The notes below the pieces were generated by a model. That model saw only the letters and a program-made list of their open reading frames with translations. It did no database searches and was not told the origin of the DNA. DNA of 43,149 nt, taken from NCBI GenBank assembly GCA_013214205.1, contig JABSPQ010000168.1, positions 1-43,149 of the forward strand, given 5' to 3'. This DNA comes from Flavobacteriales bacterium. Its GTDB lineage: Bacteria > Bacteroidota > Bacteroidia > DT-38. The position numbers were made by a program, and so were the translations under genes. Of the stretch, positions 15,526 through 25,358 are shown in pieces. Numbering within the stretch: the first letter of the stretch is position 1; the number at the start of each line of letters is the position of its first letter.

Positions 15526-16194
15526 TCAGGCAGTATTTAAAAGCGCAGTAGCAATCAAAAAATCCTTAGGCAGAGTAATCTTAATATTCTCAGGATTACC
15601 ATCAACCAAATGAATCTTTTCACCACTAGCCTCCACAATACTCGCATCATCCGTAAAACTATCCTTAGGCTCCTGATTATAAGCAGTCTTTAAAATATCA
15701 CTTTGAAAACATTGCGGAGTCTGAATCACCACAAAATCAGCGCGATTTTTGGAAGTATTGTCACCATCAACAGATTTCCTAATAGATTCATTTAACGGAA
15801 CACAAGGCACAGCATTACCAAACTCCTCAGCATTGTAATACACCGAAGCAATAGTTTCTCTTGAAACCAGTGGTCTAACCGAATCGTGAACAGCAACTAA
15901 GCAGTCGTCTGAGATTACACCCAGACCGTTTTTTACAGAATGAAACCGAGATGGACCACCAAAGGTTATTTCGTGTTTTATTCTATAGTCATGCGAATCG
16001 CATAACCTAGCCCAATGAGTGTGGTACTTAGGGTGTAGCACCAAAATAATTCTAATATCCTTATCATATTCTACAAATGCATTTATCGAATGCATTAGAA
16101 TAGGCAAGCCTTTAAGTTCCTGAAATTGCTTAGGAATTTTTGCGTTCATACGTTGCCCTTCACCTCCAGCAACTATAAGAACGACTTTTTTCAT
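15526..16194 (-). CDS. ispD: 2-C-methyl-D-erythritol 4-phosphate cytidylyltransferase
   Basis: Third step of the MEP isoprenoid pathway: it couples MEP to CTP. The 222 residues start MKKVVLIVAGGEGQRM, the glycine-rich nucleotide-binding loop with its Arg, then IPKQF with the conserved Lys. AVHDSVRPLVS, VVIQTPQCF and FTDDASIVE are further family motifs. Length is normal. It is the last gene of the ftsX-uppP-truB-queA-ispD cluster, nine bases after queA, and converges with the large T9SS gene. With ispG at 27769-29712 it shows that this organism uses the MEP pathway. Confidence 0.95.
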   Translation of the reverse strand: MKKVVLIVAGGEGQRMNAKIPKQFQELKGLPILMHSINAFVEYDKDIRIILVLHPKYHTHWARLCDSHDYRIKHEITFGGPSRFHSVKNGLGVISDDCLVAVHDSVRPLVSRETIASVYYNAEEFGNAVPCVPLNESIRKSVDGDNTSKNRADFVVIQTPQCFQSDILKTAYNQEPKDSFTDDASIVEASGEKIHLVDGNPENIKITLPKDFLIATALLNTA

Positions 16195-16203
16195 AGCATC
16201 ATT

Positions 16204-17250
16204 TTAGATAACTAACATTGCATCTCCGTAAGAGAACATGCCGTAATTTTCTTTCATGGCAATCTTGTAAGCTTTCATTGTAAAGTCGTAACCAGCAAAC
16301 GCTGCCACCATCATCAATAAAGTAGATTCTGGCATATGAAAGTTAGTAACCATGCAATTTGCTATACTAAATTCGTAAGGAGGAAAGATAAACTTGTGTG
16401 TCCAACCATCAAACGGCTTTAAAGTACCTTCCGTAGAAACAGAACTTTCAATAGCACGCATAGAAGTAGTTCCAATAGCACATATTTTATTTGTCCGTTT
16501 GTTTACAGAATTAATTAAATCGGCACTTTCTTGTGTGATATGTACCTCTTCAGATTCCATTTTGTGCTTGGTTAAATCTTCAACCTCCACATTTCTAAAC
16601 GAACCTAAACCAGGATGTAAAGTCACTTTCGCAAAATTAATTCCCTTGATCTCTAATTTCTTTAATAATTGTTTACTAAAATGCAAACCTGCAGTAGGAG
16701 CTGCAACAGCACCTTCAACCTCTGCGTAAACAGTTTGGTATCTTTCAGCATCTTCTGGCTCCGATTCTCTTTTGATGTATTTAGGAAGAGGAGTTTCGCC
16801 TAAAGTGTTAATTCTTTCTTTAAATTCTTCGTAAGGACCGTCGAATAAAAATCTTAAAGTTCTACCTCTAGAAGTAGTGTTATCAATTACTTCAGCAACC
16901 AATAAATCATCACCGAAATAAAGTTTGTTACCAATTCTGATTTTTCTAGCTGGATCAACCAATACATCCCAAAGTTTGCTTTCTCTGTTTAGTTCTCTCA
17001 ACAAGAAAACTTCGATTTTAGCACCAGTTTTTTCTTTGTTACCAAATAATCGAGCTGGAAAAACTTTTGTGTTGTTCAAAATCATCACATCACCATCGTC
17101 AAAATAATCAATGATGTCGGAAAACTTTTTGTGTTCGATCGTTTGTTCTTTCCTGTTTAAAACCATTAATCTAGCTTGATCTCTTTCTGCATCAGGATAT
17201 TCAGCGATTAATTTTTCAGGGAAGTTGTATTTAAACTTGGATAACTTCAT
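16204..17250 (-). CDS. queA: S-adenosylmethionine:tRNA ribosyltransferase-isomerase
   Basis: This enzyme transfers and isomerises the ribosyl part of SAM to preQ1-modified tRNA, giving epoxyqueuosine. The ATG at 17248-17250 ([19 protein letters not shown]) is the standard N-terminus; seven residues upstream in the open frame were left out. The 348 residues contain [41 protein letters not shown] and [32 protein letters not shown] in the order expected for QueA. A gap of 103 bases to truB upstream leaves room for a separate promoter; CGAATATA (17295-17302), read TATATTCG on the coding strand, is a weak -7 candidate. Confidence 0.95.
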   Translation of the reverse strand: MKLSKFKYNFPEKLIAEYPDAERDQARLMVLNRKEQTIEHKKFSDIIDYFDDGDVMILNNTKVFPARLFGNKEKTGAKIEVFLLRELNRESKLWDVLVDPARKIRIGNKLYFGDDLLVAEVIDNTTSRGRTLRFLFDGPYEEFKERINTLGETPLPKYIKRESEPEDAERYQTVYAEVEGAVAAPTAGLHFSKQLLKKLEIKGINFAKVTLHPGLGSFRNVEVEDLTKHKMESEEVHITQESADLINSVNKRTNKICAIGTTSMRAIESSVSTEGTLKPFDGWTHKFIFPPYEFSIANCMVTNFHMPESTLLMMVAAFAGYDFTMKAYKIAMKENYGMFSYGDAMLVI

Positions 17251-17353
17251 TAGGTATTGTTTTTTTACCAATTGAGTGCTAAAATTAGCAGGCGCGAATA
17301 TAACAATTTATTAACAAAAAACCGACGCAAATGTGCGACACCTCTAGTTTCTT

Positions 17354-18064
17354 CTAGACCTTTTGTTCTTTAAATTTTTCGTCTAAAAGAGTCTCAAATG
17401 CTTCAACGGAAATAGCATCGGCTAGTTTTAATTTATTTATAGCAGTTCTGCAAAGTTTAGAAAGATGGCTGCCACTATTCAAATTTTGACCAAAATCGTC
17501 GGCAATAGACCGGATGTAAGTTCCTTTGCTACAGCTTATTCTGAAATAAACATTGGGCATTTCGATTTTTTCAACCTCAAAAGATAAAATTTCAATCGAT
17601 TTGGTTCCTGTATCAACAGCTTCACCTCTTCGGGCTTTTTTATAGGCTCTTTGGCCATTTACCCATTTGGCAGAGTAACTAGGAACCTTTTGCTCTGATT
17701 GGCCAACAAATGTTTTCGCACAAGCATAAATAGTTTCCTCGGTAATGTGATCGGTTGGGAATTGGGTATCTACTTCAGTTTCTAAATCGTACGACGGCGT
17801 AGTTCCTCCAAGTGTTATAACGCCAGTATATTCTTTGTGTTCGGCCTGTATTTCGTTAATTGTCTTGGTTTTTTTTCCAGTGCAAATTACCAGCAATCCT
17901 GTTGCCAGCGGATCAAGCGTACCAGCGTGGCCTACCTTAATTTTTTTAATTTTTGCATGGTATTTAATCATGCCCCGCACCTTGTTTACAACATCAAAGG
18001 ATGTCCAGCCAAGAGGTTTGTCGAACAGAAGAACTTCTCCTTCTAAGAAATTAAATTCTATCAT
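17354..18064 (-). CDS. truB: tRNA pseudouridine-55 synthase
   Basis: This enzyme isomerises U55 in the T-loop of tRNAs. The catalytic Asp is D51 in GHAGTLDPLATGLL. LFDKPLGWTSFDVVN near the N-terminus and SYSAKWVNGQRAYKKARRGE are also family motifs, and CSKGTYIRSIADDFG forms the substrate-binding strand. At 236 residues it is the short form without a PUA extension. It starts four bases after the uppP stop, so the two are probably co-transcribed. Confidence 0.95.
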   Translation of the reverse strand: MIEFNFLEGEVLLFDKPLGWTSFDVVNKVRGMIKYHAKIKKIKVGHAGTLDPLATGLLVICTGKKTKTINEIQAEHKEYTGVITLGGTTPSYDLETEVDTQFPTDHITEETIYACAKTFVGQSEQKVPSYSAKWVNGQRAYKKARRGEAVDTGTKSIEILSFEVEKIEMPNVYFRISCSKGTYIRSIADDFGQNLNSGSHLSKLCRTAINKLKLADAISVEAFETLLDEKFKEQKV

Positions 18065-18067
18065 GAT

Positions 18068-18847
18068 TTATCCAAAAACGATGGCGCCAATTCCTGCGAG
18101 TAAACAATAACCAGCAAAGTAGATTAATTTGCCTTTGTTTACGATCTTAATCATCCATGTACAAGCAATAAAGCCAATTACGAAAGAGGTGATAAAACCA
18201 ACTGCTACTGGCATAATCTCTAAGTCGCCACTGGATAAATCTCCGTCGGCAACGGCCAAAACGTTCATTGCTATAATAGGCACTAGCACCATTAAAAAGG
18301 AAAACTTAGTAGCTACTTCTTTTTTTACGCCTAAAAGTAAAGCGACGGAAATAGTTGCACCCGATCTGGAAAGCCCTGGGAGAACAGCAACGGATTGTGC
18401 TATGCCAATAATGATGGCCGAAACAAAACTGATTCCTTTTTCATTTTTCTTAGAGAAAAAAGTAAATCCTAATAGCACGGAAGTAATTATAAGCATGGCG
18501 CCTACAACCACAATATTCCCTTCGAATAAGCTTTCTACTTCATCCTTAAAAAACACGCCAACAATTCCCAACGGAATCAATGATGCTGCTAACTTGGCAA
18601 TGTATTGCGTATCCTCGTCCCACTTAAAACTGAGCAAGGATTTTAACAACGACCAAATTTCTTTGCGAAATACAACAATGGTACTTAAAACAGTACCTCC
18701 ATGAAGTATGATTGTGAAACTGGCATCATCCTTAACCTCTATATTACCAATGGCTTTTGCAAGCTCAATGTGGCCACTACTGCTTATTGGTAAAAATTCT
18801 GAAAGACCTTGAATGAGGCCTAGAATAAATGCTTCTATTAAAGACAT
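18068..18847 (-). CDS. uppP: undecaprenyl-diphosphatase
   Basis: This integral membrane enzyme dephosphorylates undecaprenyl diphosphate, recycling the lipid carrier used for peptidoglycan and other envelope polymers. The 259 residues form about seven or eight membrane helices. The two conserved catalytic segments are present: EFLPISSSGHIELA near the N-terminus and LPGLSRSGATISVALLLG in the middle. It follows the DUF3098 gene by nine bases and precedes truB by three, so the cluster ftsX-DUF3098-uppP-truB is tightly packed. Also known as BacA from its effect on bacitracin resistance. Confidence 0.95.
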   Translation of the reverse strand: MSLIEAFILGLIQGLSEFLPISSSGHIELAKAIGNIEVKDDASFTIILHGGTVLSTIVVFRKEIWSLLKSLLSFKWDEDTQYIAKLAASLIPLGIVGVFFKDEVESLFEGNIVVVGAMLIITSVLLGFTFFSKKNEKGISFVSAIIIGIAQSVAVLPGLSRSGATISVALLLGVKKEVATKFSFLMVLVPIIAMNVLAVADGDLSSGDLEIMPVAVGFITSFVIGFIACTWMIKIVNKGKLIYFAGYCLLAGIGAIVFG

Positions 18848-18856
18848 TAACTGGGG

Positions 18857-19099
18857 TTAATCTTTTTTAGGCGTTTTGAAGATCGCGTAAATTTCGAATC
18901 CATAACCGAATAAAATAATTAACGGCGCAACTGTAATTCTTCTGTGGCTAAATATCTCTGGATTGAAAACATTAGGATCGTCGGAGCCACCGCCCGACAT
19001 TAATGCGAATCCAAACACAATGATACTAATACCAATCAACATCAATTTATAATTCTCTTTAGAGAATACAAGCATTGCTTTACTACTGTTTTCTTCCAT
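18857..19099 (-). CDS. DUF3098 small membrane protein
   Basis: An 80-residue protein from ATG 19097-19099 (MEENSSKAMLVFSKENYK). It has two membrane helices: LMLIGISIIVFGFALMSGGG, then APLIILFGYGFEIYAIF. The intervening loop SDDPNVFNPEIFSHRR is characteristic of DUF3098, a family I know from Bacteroidota next to ftsX and uppP. A longer reading frame reaches back to 19171 into ftsX, but those 24 residues overlap the end of ftsX and are not protein-like. The function is unknown; the constant neighbourhood suggests a link to division or envelope synthesis. Confidence 0.88.
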   Translation of the reverse strand: MEENSSKAMLVFSKENYKLMLIGISIIVFGFALMSGGGSDDPNVFNPEIFSHRRITVAPLIILFGYGFEIYAIFKTPKKD

Positions 19100-19107
19100 A
19101 ATTTTTT

Positions 19108-19992
19108 TTAATAGAGTTCGCCAGTTCTTAGTTTTAAGTACTTGCTCACTGCAAAAGAGGTGGATAACCATGAGATTAAAACACCAATAAATAATACCGA
19201 TCCAAATAGAGAACCAAAGAGTTCTATATCTCTAAAATTGATTAAATCAGGGATTTCGTTCTGAATTAAAAACATGATTCCCAACAACATTAATATCGCT
19301 ATTAACGATCCATATATGCCATGTAGTACACCGGTGTAAATAAAAGGCTTTTTTATAAACCAATGTGTGGCTCCAACAAGTTCCATGGTTTTGATAATAA
19401 AGCGTTTAGAGTAGATGGATAGGCGAATGGTATTATTGATTAAAGCGATTGCCACAAGCAGTAGTAGACCGCTAAAACAGAGCAAATAGAAGCTTATTGT
19501 TCTAACATTCTCGTTAATCATATCTATCATAGATTTTTGATAGACTACCTCTTTTACACCTTTGTTCTCTAGTATTGATTTTTCGATCCATACCAAACTA
19601 TCGTTGTTGGCATAGGCAGCATTGAGGTTTACTGTAATTGAGGATGGGAGCGGGTTGTAGTCTCCTAAAAACGATACAAAGTTTTCATCAGGATCAAGAT
19701 CTTTCTTTAAATTCTCTATTGCTTGATCTTTACTGATAAAGTTGGTTGACTTAACAAAACCTTTGGTGTCGAGGCCTTTTTGAAGCTCAATAGCGTTTAC
19801 TTCCTTCACATTATCCTTTAAATAAACGTCCATGCTTACGTTTTCCTTGATGAAAACAGCTAAACGATCAGAAATTAGAATAACCAAACCAATACAGCCC
19901 AGCATAAACAGTACAAGTGAAATACTAACTATAGTCGATTGTCCCGACGATTTTAGTTTTCTCTTCGAATAAATTTCTTCAGCGTTCTGCAT
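19108..19992 (-). CDS. ftsX: cell division protein FtsX
   Basis: Permease-like partner of the FtsE ATPase; the complex sits at the division site and activates peptidoglycan hydrolases. The 294 residues have the FtsX topology. A basic cytoplasmic start (YSKRKLKSSG) leads to helix 1 (IVSISLVLFMLGCIGLVILI). A periplasmic domain of about 120 residues (VSMDVYLKDNV, FVSKDQ-like stretch, VKEVVYQKSMI) follows, then three further helices with the FtsX core around RLSIYSKRFIIKTMELVGAT. No ftsE gene is adjacent in this window. The gene diverges from leuS and probably heads the run ftsX-DUF3098-uppP-truB. Confidence 0.93.
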   Translation of the reverse strand: MQNAEEIYSKRKLKSSGQSTIVSISLVLFMLGCIGLVILISDRLAVFIKENVSMDVYLKDNVKEVNAIELQKGLDTKGFVKSTNFISKDQAIENLKKDLDPDENFVSFLGDYNPLPSSITVNLNAAYANNDSLVWIEKSILENKGVKEVVYQKSMIDMINENVRTISFYLLCFSGLLLLVAIALINNTIRLSIYSKRFIIKTMELVGATHWFIKKPFIYTGVLHGIYGSLIAILMLLGIMFLIQNEIPDLINFRDIELFGSLFGSVLFIGVLISWLSTSFAVSKYLKLRTGELY

Positions 19993-20012
19993 TTAAAGGC
20001 TCATTTGGGCAT

Positions 20013-20020
20013 CAAAGCTA
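20013..20020 (-). promoter_or_regulatory. candidate -7 box for the ftsX cluster
   Basis: On the minus strand the eight bases read TAGCTTTG, a perfect match to the Bacteroidota -7 consensus TAnnTTTG, 20 bases upstream of the ftsX start. No properly spaced -33 TTG was found (only CTG about 24 bases further up), so the call rests on the -7 element alone. Confidence 0.35.
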
Positions 20021-20115
20021 ACGAATTATTCTCGTTTGCTCTTTCAGTATAACGGTCTAAAAGCATTTTTAATTCCTAAATTCGCTACAGGTAAAAAGAA
20101 TCGCATAAAAAAACA

Positions 20116-23070
20116 ATGGATTACAATCATAAAATTATAGAAGAGAAGTGGCAAAAGTTTTGGAAAGACAACAAAACTTACAAAACCACAAATGAGTCGG
20201 ACAAAGAGAAATTTTATGTTTTGGATATGTTTCCTTATCCATCTGGAGCCGGCCTTCACGTGGGTCATCCGTTGGGTTATATCGCTTCAGATATTTATTC
20301 GCGGTTCAAAAAACAAAAGGGTTTTAATGTGTTGCACCCAATGGGCTACGATTCTTTTGGCTTGCCTGCCGAGCAATACGCCATTCAAACAGGGCAGCAT
20401 CCAGCATTAACAACCGAAGAGAACATTGCAACGTACCGCCGTCAGTTAGATCAAATTGGTTTTTCATACGATTGGGACAGAGAGGTTAGAACGAGCGATC
20501 CGAATTATTACAAATGGACGCAATGGATTTTTATCGAGCTCTTCAATTCTTATTACGACATCGAAAAAGACAAAGCTGTATCGATTGATAAATTGATTAT
20601 CATTTTTGAAAAGAAGGGCAATGAGTTTGTAAATGCGTGTCATTCGCAAGAAGAAATATTTACGGCGTCTGAGTGGAGCGCGATGAATGAAAAAGATCAG
20701 CGGGAAATTTTATTGAATTACCGATTGGCTTATTTGGCGGATACAATGGTTAACTGGTGCCCAGGTTTGGGAACGGTTTTGGCTAATGAGGAAGTAAAAG
20801 AAGGCAAATCTGAAAGAGGTGATTTTCCTGTTGAGCGAAAATTAATGCGACAATGGTCGTTGAGGATTACGGCGTATGCGGATAGATTACTGAAAGATTT
20901 AGACCCATTAGATTGGACGGATGCTTTAAAGGAAATGCAACGCCATTGGATTGGTCGTTCGCAAGGTGCTTCGGTTAAATTTAAGATTGACGGTAACGAT
21001 AATTTAATTGAGGTTTTTACAACCCGACCCGACACAATTTTTGGTGTTACCTTTATGGTACTTGCGCCAGAGAACGAATTGGTAGATGAAATTACTACTG
21101 CCGATTGTAAAGAAAAAGTAGCTGCTTATGTTAAAAGATCTTCTGCCAGATCGGAAAGAGAAAGAATGGCGGAGGTTAAAAATATTTCGGGCGAATTTAC
21201 TGGAGCTTACGCATTGCATCCTTTTTCGGGAGAGCAAATTCCTATTTGGATTGGCGATTACGTTTTAGCAAGTTATGGAACAGGAGCAGTAATGTCTGTG
21301 CCAGCACATGATAGTAGAGATTATGCTTTTGCAAAACACTTTGTGATTCCTATTGTAGAAGTGGTTGCGGGTGGAAACATCGAAGAAGAATCTTATGATG
21401 CGAAATCGGGTAAATTGATTAATTCCGATTTTCTTAACGGATTGGAAGTTAAGAAAGCAATGAAAACGGCCATTTATAAAATGGAAGAAGAAGGGATTGG
21501 AAAGGGTGAAATTAATTTCAGATTAAGAGATGCTATTTTCGGACGTCAAAGATATTGGGGTGAGCCGATTCCAGTTTATTTTAAAGACGATATCCCTTAC
21601 GTTTTAGAGAAAAGTGAGTTGCCTTTAGAATTGCCAGAAATTGATAAATATTTACCAACCGAAGCTGGCGATCCTCCGTTGGGAAGAGCTACCGAATGGA
21701 AATACAAGGGCGAGTACAGCTACGAATTAAGCACCATGCCTGGTTGGGCTGGATCGAGCTGGTATTTTTTAAGGTACATGGATGCCGAGAACAACAACGA
21801 TATTTTCTCTGACGATGCAACTAATTATTGGGGTAATGTAGATTTATATTTGGGTGGGGCAGAACACGCCACTGGCCATTTGCTTTATGTTCGTTTCTGG
21901 ACAAAGTTTTTATACGACATCGGCAAAATCTCTATTACCGAGCCAGCTAAAAAATTGGTGAATCAAGGAATGATTCAGGGGAGATCGAGTTTGATGTATC
22001 GTGCAACTATGCATATTTGGAGTAAGGGTGATGCTTATCCTCCAAGTGAGGTTCCTCCATTATTTGTTTCTAATGATGTTTACAAGTTATTCATGGAATC
22101 AAATAAAGTTGAGAGACTTAGTAAAGATGATGAGGATCGATTATCCTCTTATAAAGATGAAATTCGAGATTTGGAACAGGAGTCAACTACTAAGTTTCGA
22201 AGTCTTTATCCTAATAAATCGGGTGAGGTTCGTTATGGTACATCCTTTACGCCAATTAGGGTTCCAATAGCTATTGTTAAAAATGATGTTTTGGATATAA
22301 ATGCTTTTCAGAATAGTGGGCCTGAGAATAAATCTGCCCGATTTATCCTAGAAGACGGCAAGTACATTTGTGGTTCAGAGGTTGAGAAAATGTCGAAAAG
22401 ATGGGGCAATGTTGTTAACCCCGATGATCTTTGCGAACGATACGGGGCGGATACATTACGTTTGTACGAAATGTTTTTAGGTCCTTTGGAGCAACACAAA
22501 CCATGGGATACTAATGGGATTGAAGGCGTATCTAAATTCTTAAGAAAATACTGGAGACTTTGTCACAATGCAGATGGTGAGTTTGAAGTGTCTGACGGCG
22601 AGCCAACTTCAAAAGAGTTAAAATCGTTGCACAAAACAATTAAAAAAGTAGAGCAGGATATAGAGAAACTATCATTTAATACTTCGGTAAGTGCCTTTAT
22701 GATTTGTGTTAACGAACTTTCAGAATTGAAATGCAACAACAGAACGATCATATCAGACTTTACCAAATTGTTGTCGTCGTACGCGCCGCACATTGCCGAA
22801 GAGGTTTGGAATTTATTGGGAAATACGGAAAGTATCAGCATTGCCGACTTCCCTGCTTTTGATGAAGCCAATTTGACAGAAGACAATTTTGAATATCCTG
22901 TTTCGTTTAATGGGAAAACCAGATTCAAATTAGAATTGCCTTCCAATATGAGTAAAGACGATGTTGAAAAATCGGTGCTCGAATCGGAAGAAAGCGCAAA
23001 ATGGCTTGATGGGAAAACTCCTAAGAAGGTAATTGTAGTGCCTAATAGAATTGTGAATGTGGTGGTTTAA
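20116..23070 (+). CDS. leuS: leucyl-tRNA synthetase
   Basis: This enzyme charges tRNA-Leu. The 984 residues match the long Bacteroidota form. The class I signature HVGH is at 48-51 within [17 protein letters not shown], and the KMSKS loop reads [16 protein letters not shown]. The CP1 editing domain lies between ([18 protein letters not shown] and [19 protein letters not shown], with the Asp needed for editing). Two lineage insertions are visible: after [13 protein letters not shown], and just before the KMSKS loop (a charged segment around [20 protein letters not shown]). The C-terminal anticodon-binding part and small terminal domain ([18 protein letters not shown]) are complete. The ATG is 123 bases from the divergent ftsX start. 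Confidence 0.96.
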   Translation: MDYNHKIIEEKWQKFWKDNKTYKTTNESDKEKFYVLDMFPYPSGAGLHVGHPLGYIASDIYSRFKKQKGFNVLHPMGYDSFGLPAEQYAIQTGQHPALTTEENIATYRRQLDQIGFSYDWDREVRTSDPNYYKWTQWIFIELFNSYYDIEKDKAVSIDKLIIIFEKKGNEFVNACHSQEEIFTASEWSAMNEKDQREILLNYRLAYLADTMVNWCPGLGTVLANEEVKEGKSERGDFPVERKLMRQWSLRITAYADRLLKDLDPLDWTDALKEMQRHWIGRSQGASVKFKIDGNDNLIEVFTTRPDTIFGVTFMVLAPENELVDEITTADCKEKVAAYVKRSSARSERERMAEVKNISGEFTGAYALHPFSGEQIPIWIGDYVLASYGTGAVMSVPAHDSRDYAFAKHFVIPIVEVVAGGNIEEESYDAKSGKLINSDFLNGLEVKKAMKTAIYKMEEEGIGKGEINFRLRDAIFGRQRYWGEPIPVYFKDDIPYVLEKSELPLELPEIDKYLPTEAGDPPLGRATEWKYKGEYSYELSTMPGWAGSSWYFLRYMDAENNNDIFSDDATNYWGNVDLYLGGAEHATGHLLYVRFWTKFLYDIGKISITEPAKKLVNQGMIQGRSSLMYRATMHIWSKGDAYPPSEVPPLFVSNDVYKLFMESNKVERLSKDDEDRLSSYKDEIRDLEQESTTKFRSLYPNKSGEVRYGTSFTPIRVPIAIVKNDVLDINAFQNSGPENKSARFILEDGKYICGSEVEKMSKRWGNVVNPDDLCERYGADTLRLYEMFLGPLEQHKPWDTNGIEGVSKFLRKYWRLCHNADGEFEVSDGEPTSKELKSLHKTIKKVEQDIEKLSFNTSVSAFMICVNELSELKCNNRTIISDFTKLLSSYAPHIAEEVWNLLGNTESISIADFPAFDEANLTEDNFEYPVSFNGKTRFKLELPSNMSKDDVEKSVLESEESAKWLDGKTPKKVIVVPNRIVNVVV

Positions 23071-23136
23071 CTAACTCCGAAAAACAAGTTGGTACAGATG
23101 TTGTATAAAGTAAAGCAACCTTTAAAATTTATTTTA

Positions 23137-23916
23137 ATGAGAGCGCTTACAACATATCTTACATTCGCTATTTTATTCATCGGAATCGCTACAGCACAGG
23201 GCTATCGAGATATCTTTCAAGATCAGTATGCTAAAGGTGAAAGGTTGCTTTACCGGGTTCATTATGGCTTTATAGATGCTGGCGAAGTATTGCTGGAAAT
23301 AAAGTTCGAAGACGAACAGATTGACGGCAGAGATGTTTTTCACATGGTGGGTTTGGGCTATTCTACTGGTATGTTCGACTGGTTTTATAAGGTGGAGGAC
23401 AGGTACGAAACTTATATTGACGCCACAGCTGTTGTTCCGTTAAAGTTTATTAGAAGGGTAAACGAGGGTGGCTATAAAATTGAAAGAGATATTGAGTTTA
23501 AGCAGTTAGAGAATACAGCAATTGATGATAAGGGCGAACATGAAGTGCCCGACAATGTGCAAGATTTACTTTCTGCTTTTTATTATGCTCGTTGTTTAGA
23601 TTTTGACAATGCCACAGTGGGCGACATTTTTCCTATTAATACCTTTCTTGATCACGAAGTATTTAATATGAGTGTAAAATATTTGGGAAAGGAAGTAATA
23701 GAAAACGATGCTGGTACGTTTAACTGTATAAAGATAAGACCCATGTTGCAAGAAGGAAGGGTTTTTAAAGAAGAAGAGGACATGACTATTTGGGTGTCCG
23801 ATGATAAGAATCACATCCCGATTCGCCTACAAACCAATGTTGTGATAGGATCTATTAGAATGGATCTTATGGAATTCTCTGGTTTGGTAAATTCCTTGGC
23901 TCGAATTAAGCGTTAA
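23137..23916 (+). CDS. DUF3108 secreted or periplasmic protein
   Basis: A 259-residue protein from ATG 23137, chosen because it gives a good signal peptide, MRALTTYLTFAILFIGIATAQG. Starts at 23089 (TTG) or 23098 (ATG) would add a short basic segment. The mature part, with YAKGERLLYRVHYGFIDAGE, FDWFYKVEDRYETYID, FIRRVNEGGYKIERDIEF and MTIWVSDDKNHIPIRLQTNVVIGSI, matches the DUF3108 family, predicted to be a beta-barrel-like or lipocalin-like periplasmic protein. The function is unknown. It follows leuS and precedes an M23 peptidase, and in other Bacteroidota it is often near cell-wall peptidases. Confidence 0.85.
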   Translation: MRALTTYLTFAILFIGIATAQGYRDIFQDQYAKGERLLYRVHYGFIDAGEVLLEIKFEDEQIDGRDVFHMVGLGYSTGMFDWFYKVEDRYETYIDATAVVPLKFIRRVNEGGYKIERDIEFKQLENTAIDDKGEHEVPDNVQDLLSAFYYARCLDFDNATVGDIFPINTFLDHEVFNMSVKYLGKEVIENDAGTFNCIKIRPMLQEGRVFKEEEDMTIWVSDDKNHIPIRLQTNVVIGSIRMDLMEFSGLVNSLARIKR

Positions 23917-23925
23917 AAAATTTCC

Positions 23926-23939
23926 CACATTTAAATGTG
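23926..23939. repeat. 14-bp perfect palindrome after the DUF3108 gene
   Basis: CACATTTAAATGTG is its own reverse complement. It begins 10 bases after the DUF3108 stop and about 90 bases before the M23 peptidase start. It could be a weak terminator stem or an operator for a dimeric regulator. Only one copy was noticed. Confidence 0.4.
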
Positions 23940-24028
23940 TATATCTCATTTGGAAATCTGAATCCGCACGCTCTTTAATACATAATATTGTACTTCTTGG
24001 ATTGTTGAATTGATACAAGTACATAAGA

Positions 24029-25306
24029 TTGAAAAAAGTTTGGAATAGAATTATTGTTACCAGCCTCTTCGGCTTGGTTATTGGCTCTGTGTTTATGGCA
24101 TCGTCGGAAGATGAGCTCGCCGATATTATTGTCGATCAGATAGACAGTGTTGCGGTAGCGTTGGCAGCTGTTCCCGAAGAACCACCCGTTTTTAGATATG
24201 GTTTAGAAGAAGATAACTTTCTTATAAAGGATGCTAAAATTGGGAAGAACGAAAACCTGTCTATTATTCTTAGAAGGTTTGATGTTTCGCATGTAGATAT
24301 CGATCGCATTGCACGAAAATCTACAGATGTTTTTAACCTGAGAAGGATAAAGCAAGGAAAAAAATACTCTGTTTTTTATACAGAGGATTCCGCCAAGCAT
24401 GTTCAGTATTTGGTGTATCAAGATAATCATATCGACTACTATGTTTTTGATATGCGCGATACCATGAACGTGTACAAAGGCGAAAAGGAAGTAACTGTAG
24501 AGCGCAAAATGGTGGCAGGTGTTATTAATTCTTCCTTGTATCAAACTCTAGCAGATATTGGTGCGAATGTAATGTTGGCCAACGAAATGTCTGATATGTA
24601 TGCGTGGACAATTAACTTTTATAAGATTCAGGAAGGCGACAAGTTTAAAGTAATTTTTGAGGAGAAGTTTGTAGAAGGGAAGTCTGTAGGAATAGGTCAA
24701 ATTAAGTCTGCGGTGTTTGAGCACCAAAAGAGAGAAATCTATGCGATTCCGTTTGAACAAAGGGGAATTCCTGCATTTTACGATTTGCAAGGTAACGGCC
24801 TAAGACGTTCTTTCTTAATGGCTCCTTTAAAGTTCAGTAGAATTTCTTCTCGCTATTCGGGCAGACGTTTTCACCCTGTACAAAAGAGATACAAAGCTCA
24901 TCTAGGAACAGATTACGCTGCTCCCAAAGGAACTCCGATTATGGCTACCGCGGATGGAACCGTAACGCATGCAAAGTATAAAAAATACAATGGTAATTAT
25001 GTGAAGATTAAGCACAACTCTACCTACTCAACCCAGTACTTACACATGCATAAAATTGCAAATGGCATGAAACCGGGCAAAAGGGTTCGTCAGGGAGATA
25101 TTATTGGCTACGTGGGTAGTACTGGCCTTGCAACTGGCCCACATGTATGCTATCGTTTCTGGAAGAACGGTAAGCAAGTAGATGCCCTCAAACAAAACCT
25201 TCCTCCATCTGACCCTATAACGGATGAAAACAAAGCTGCTTTTGACAAGGTAAAAGAAAAGATAAAAGAAGAGCTAGACGAGATTAAGTACGAAGAGGAG
25301 AGTTAG
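24029..25306 (+). CDS. M23-family (LytM/LysM-type) peptidoglycan endopeptidase
   Basis: A 425-residue envelope protein with a TTG start giving MKKVWNRIIVTSLFGLVIGSVFMASS, an N-terminal signal or anchor helix. Residues about 60-270 form a mixed domain (OapA/LysM-like in position). The C-terminal part holds a complete M23 zinc peptidase: SRYSGRRFHPV, H and D of HLGTDYAAPKGTP, the HxH in YLHMHKI, and GPHVCYRFW. With all metal ligands present it should cleave peptide cross-links in peptidoglycan, perhaps during elongation or division. The tail is acidic (KEELDEIKYEEES). The last codons form half of a hairpin with bases after the stop. Confidence 0.92.
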   Translation: MKKVWNRIIVTSLFGLVIGSVFMASSEDELADIIVDQIDSVAVALAAVPEEPPVFRYGLEEDNFLIKDAKIGKNENLSIILRRFDVSHVDIDRIARKSTDVFNLRRIKQGKKYSVFYTEDSAKHVQYLVYQDNHIDYYVFDMRDTMNVYKGEKEVTVERKMVAGVINSSLYQTLADIGANVMLANEMSDMYAWTINFYKIQEGDKFKVIFEEKFVEGKSVGIGQIKSAVFEHQKREIYAIPFEQRGIPAFYDLQGNGLRRSFLMAPLKFSRISSRYSGRRFHPVQKRYKAHLGTDYAAPKGTPIMATADGTVTHAKYKKYNGNYVKIKHNSTYSTQYLHMHKIANGMKPGKRVRQGDIIGYVGSTGLATGPHVCYRFWKNGKQVDALKQNLPPSDPITDENKAAFDKVKEKIKEELDEIKYEEES

Positions 25307-25316
25307 TCTCCTCTTC
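25292..25316 (+). terminator. hairpin enclosing the stop codon of the M23 peptidase
   Basis: GAAGAGGAGA (25292-25301) and TCTCCTCTTC (25307-25316) are perfectly complementary over ten bases, and the loop GTTAG contains the TAG stop. A T5 run appears only about 12 bases later. The stem could end transcription or protect the mRNA end. Its 5' arm is also coding (KYEEES), so base composition alone could explain part of it. Confidence 0.5.
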
Positions 25317-25358
25317 AACCTACATCTTTTTGGTTAAAATCTTAAGTAGATTATAGCT

